NCBI GenBank assembly: GCA_934597465.1
Contig: CAKTSC010000086.1
Span: forward strand, 1 to 6,316
Direction: 5' to 3'
DNA: 6,316 bases
Source of the DNA: an uncultured Dysosmobacter sp.
GTDB taxonomy: Bacteria > Bacillota > Clostridia > Oscillospirales > Oscillospiraceae
A model generated the notes under the pieces. It had not been told where the DNA came from. It made no database searches and was given only the letters and a program-made list of their open reading frames with translations. Below are positions 4,849 to 6,316 of this stretch, piece after piece (positions within the stretch are counted from its first letter, which is position 1; each line of letters begins with the position of its first letter). Position numbers and translations under genes: made by a program.

Positions 4849-5811
4849 TTGGAAGCATCATCCCATACCCTGCGGGGCGTTCTCTGCGCCATTCTGGGCG
4901 GCGTCTGCTGGGGCGTCTCCGGCACCCTCTCGGAATACCTCTTCACCAACTCCAGCGCCACGCCCCTGGAGCTCACCTGCTTCCGCACGGTGGCCGCCGG
5001 TCTCGTGCTGCTGAGCTGGAGCTTCCTGCGCAACCGCGGGCAGTTCCTGGAGGCCATCCACGATAAGCGGGCCCTGCTGCGGCTTCTGATCTATGGCGTG
5101 GTGGGCCTTGTGGGCAGCCAGTACGCCTACACCACCGCCATCGTCTATTCCAACGCCGCCACCACCACGGTGCTGCAGAACCTGAACCTGGTGTTCATCC
5201 TCATCATCACCTGCATCCAGCTTCGCAAGGCTCCCAACCTGCGGGAGTGGGCGGCCCTCTTCTTCGCCGTGGCGGGCACCTGGCTTCTGGCCACCGGCGG
5301 CGACTTCCACCACCTGGTGCTCTCCCCCCAGGGCCTCTTCTGGGGCATCGCCACCGCCGTCACCGTGACCCTCTACACCATTATCCCCAAACCCCTGCTG
5401 GCCCGGTGGAGCAATGTCCTGGTCTCCGGCTTCGGCATGCTCCTGGGCGGCATTACCACCAATCTCGCCGTCCGCAGCTGGCGCCTGGGCTTTGACACCA
5501 TCTCCCCCCGGGGCTGGCTCGCCATGTGCGGCGTGGTGCTGACGGGCTCCATCCTGGCCACCACCCTCTATCTCCGGGGCGTGGCGGACATCGGCCCGGT
5601 GAAGGCCTCCCTCCTGGCCATCACGGAGCCCGTGGTGGCCGCCGTGCTGGGCATGCTGTGGCTTGGCACCCGCTTCACGAAGACGGATCTCCTGGGCTTC
5701 GCCTTCATCTTCGTCACCATCTGGCTCCTCTCCGTCCCCGCCAAAAGCCACCCATCCAACACCCCCCACCCCCACCGCCACCTCCATCCCCCCCACAAAA
5801 ACCTGCGCTGA
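4849..5811 (+). CDS. EamA/DMT-superfamily inner-membrane transporter with His/Pro-rich tail
   Basis: Integral membrane protein of the drug/metabolite transporter superfamily, EamA (RhaT/YdcZ-like) type, expected to export or import a small metabolite; the substrate cannot be told from sequence. The 320 residues contain about ten hydrophobic helices in two repeats: roughly 9-31, 41-60, 76-98, 103-123, 132-150, 160-178, 189-209, 221-242, 247-271 and 279-296. Family marks include the GGVCWGVSGTLSEYLF start of repeat one and LLAITEPVVAAVLGMLWLG with E260-P261 near the end of repeat two. The last 23 residues form a soluble tail with six His and five Pro (PHPHRHLHPPHK), unlike the short Lys/Arg tails common in the family and encoded by C-rich DNA. 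The TTG start is supported by AAGGAGGA 8 bases upstream. It has its own promoter with an upstream dyad and a structured leader, so it is likely regulated separately from the preceding operon. Confidence 0.9.
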   Translation: MEASSHTLRGVLCAILGGVCWGVSGTLSEYLFTNSSATPLELTCFRTVAAGLVLLSWSFLRNRGQFLEAIHDKRALLRLLIYGVVGLVGSQYAYTTAIVYSNAATTTVLQNLNLVFILIITCIQLRKAPNLREWAALFFAVAGTWLLATGGDFHHLVLSPQGLFWGIATAVTVTLYTIIPKPLLARWSNVLVSGFGMLLGGITTNLAVRSWRLGFDTISPRGWLAMCGVVLTGSILATTLYLRGVADIGPVKASLLAITEPVVAAVLGMLWLGTRFTKTDLLGFAFIFVTIWLLSVPAKSHPSNTPHPHRHLHPPHKNLR

Positions 5812-5860
5812 GAGTCCGCCCCTTCCCCAGCATTCAAAAGCCGCACCCAATATGCCCGCG

Positions 5861-5895
5861 AAAAGACCCGGAGCGCTTGGCGCTCCGGGCCTTTT
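5861..5895. terminator. Bidirectional intrinsic terminator between convergent genes
   Basis: CCCGGAGCGC (5867-5876) pairs perfectly with GCGCTCCGGG (5880-5889) around a TTG loop. AAAAG (5861-5865) and CTTTT (5891-5895) flank the stem and can pair after one mismatch, giving a T-run on both strands. It lies 50 bases after the eamA stop and 4 bases beyond the stop of the minus-strand gene, so it can serve both. Confidence 0.88.
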
Positions 5896-5898
5896 CTC

Positions 5899-6316
5899 TC
5901 AGGCTCCCTCCGTTTCCTCCAGCCTGGGCGGGAAGAACTCCCGGGGGACATAGTGCAGGGGCGGCCGCTCCGTGAAGCTGCCCTTTTCCACCTCCGCCAG
6001 AAACAGCACCCGATCCTCATAGTCCACCGTCTGCCGCACCTTGCAGATGAGGTAGGCGGCCGCCTCCCGGATCACAGGCAGTCCCCGCTCCGCCAGGTCA
6101 TAGGCCACCAGCCGGGACTTGTCGGTCTTCCGGCCGGACTGGCAGCCGCAGCGCCGGGCCACCTCCTCCTGCCCCTCCGCCAGGACGGAGAGGGCAAAGG
6201 CTCCCTGCTCCCGGAGCAGATCCACCGTGTAGTGCCGCCGGGACACCGACAGGGCGATGCTGCAGGGATTGAAGGACACTGGCGCCACGAAGGACGCCGT
6301 CATCAGGTTGTAGCTC
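5899..6316 (-). CDS. Flavin reductase-like FMN-binding domain protein, N-terminus beyond window edge
   Basis: Part of a flavin reductase-like (flavoredoxin-type) protein that binds FMN noncovalently and probably transfers electrons between NAD(P)H or a redox partner and an acceptor; the physiological partner is unknown. The visible 138 residues include SYNLMTASFVAPVSFNP (the start of the flavin-binding barrel), the segment SGRKTDKSR corresponding to the common SGRDVDKF-type motif, a YEDRVLFLAEVEKG strand matching the usual DHTLFIGEV, and the C-terminal PPLHYVPREFFPP. The frame stays open through ATG 6301-6303 to the window edge, and the Tyr-Asn-Leu codons just upstream fit the family, so the true start lies beyond 6316; perhaps 15-25 residues are missing. 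A Cys-Gly-Cys pair precedes the SGR motif. The gene converges on the EamA gene and shares its terminator; function in common is not implied. Confidence 0.85.
   Translation of the reverse strand, partial: SYNLMTASFVAPVSFNPCSIALSVSRRHYTVDLLREQGAFALSVLAEGQEEVARRCGCQSGRKTDKSRLVAYDLAERGLPVIREAAAYLICKVRQTVDYEDRVLFLAEVEKGSFTERPPLHYVPREFFPPRLEETEGA

Noticed and set aside
5762..5794. C runs as part of a tandem repeat or CRISPR-like array
   Set aside because: The runs differ in length and spacing and there are no repeated units; it is a simple C-rich tract at the end of the transporter gene.
4858..5850. 330-codon open frame on the minus strand opposite the EamA gene
   Set aside because: Low-complexity Gly/Glu/Ala/His-rich product without recognisable domains. 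The plus strand encodes a clear ten-helix transporter with promoter and ribosome binding site.
5526..5975. Plus-strand frame of 149 codons across the end of eamA and the terminator
   Set aside because: Arg/Gly/Pro-rich shadow that runs through a strong bidirectional terminator and into the minus-strand gene.

Overview
The window is a high-GC, gene-dense piece of ordinary chromosome. I see no mobile element, CRISPR array, phage gene, tRNA or rRNA. Strong purine-rich Shine-Dalgarno sites (AAAAGGAGG, AAGGAGGA), two TTG starts, and the families MurA, YycJ/WalJ, RlmH, DUF2007 and PgcA point to Bacillota. The strong G/C bias at third codon positions suggests a GC-rich Clostridia lineage such as Oscillospiraceae (Flavonifractor- or Oscillibacter-like). 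The taxon is an inference from style, not a measured placement.

Bases 1-4515 look like one plus-strand operon. It starts in a 5'-truncated murA (first committed step of peptidoglycan synthesis). After a 127-base gap that holds a long hairpin comes a YycJ/WalJ-type metallo-beta-lactamase-fold protein with a TTG start. Its last 13 bases overlap rlmH (23S rRNA pseudouridine methyltransferase). A small DUF2007-type protein follows, preceded by a nearly perfect 14-base complement to the 16S rRNA 3' end. Its stop codon overlaps by 1 base the ATG of a pgcA-type alpha-phosphoglucomutase/phosphomannomutase. A GC-rich hairpin at 4578-4607 probably ends this unit. The set mixes envelope precursor supply (murA, pgcA) with housekeeping RNA and cell-cycle functions. 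The walJ-rlmH neighbourhood also occurs near the walRK operon of Bacillus subtilis.

Bases 4516-4848 form a 333-base regulatory gap. In order it holds the operon terminator, a perfect 10-bp inverted repeat, a near-consensus sigma-A promoter (TTGACA-17-TATTCT), and a leader of about 89 nt with three successive hairpins before a strong ribosome binding site. These drive a ten-helix EamA/DMT-family transporter with a TTG start and an unusual His/Pro-rich C-terminal tail encoded by a C-rich tract.

A compact, probably bidirectional terminator at 5861-5895 separates the transporter from a convergent minus-strand gene for a flavin reductase-like FMN-binding protein, whose N-terminus lies beyond the right edge. 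The least explained signals are the operator-like dyad, the structured leader and the tail of the transporter. No novel multi-gene system is evident.
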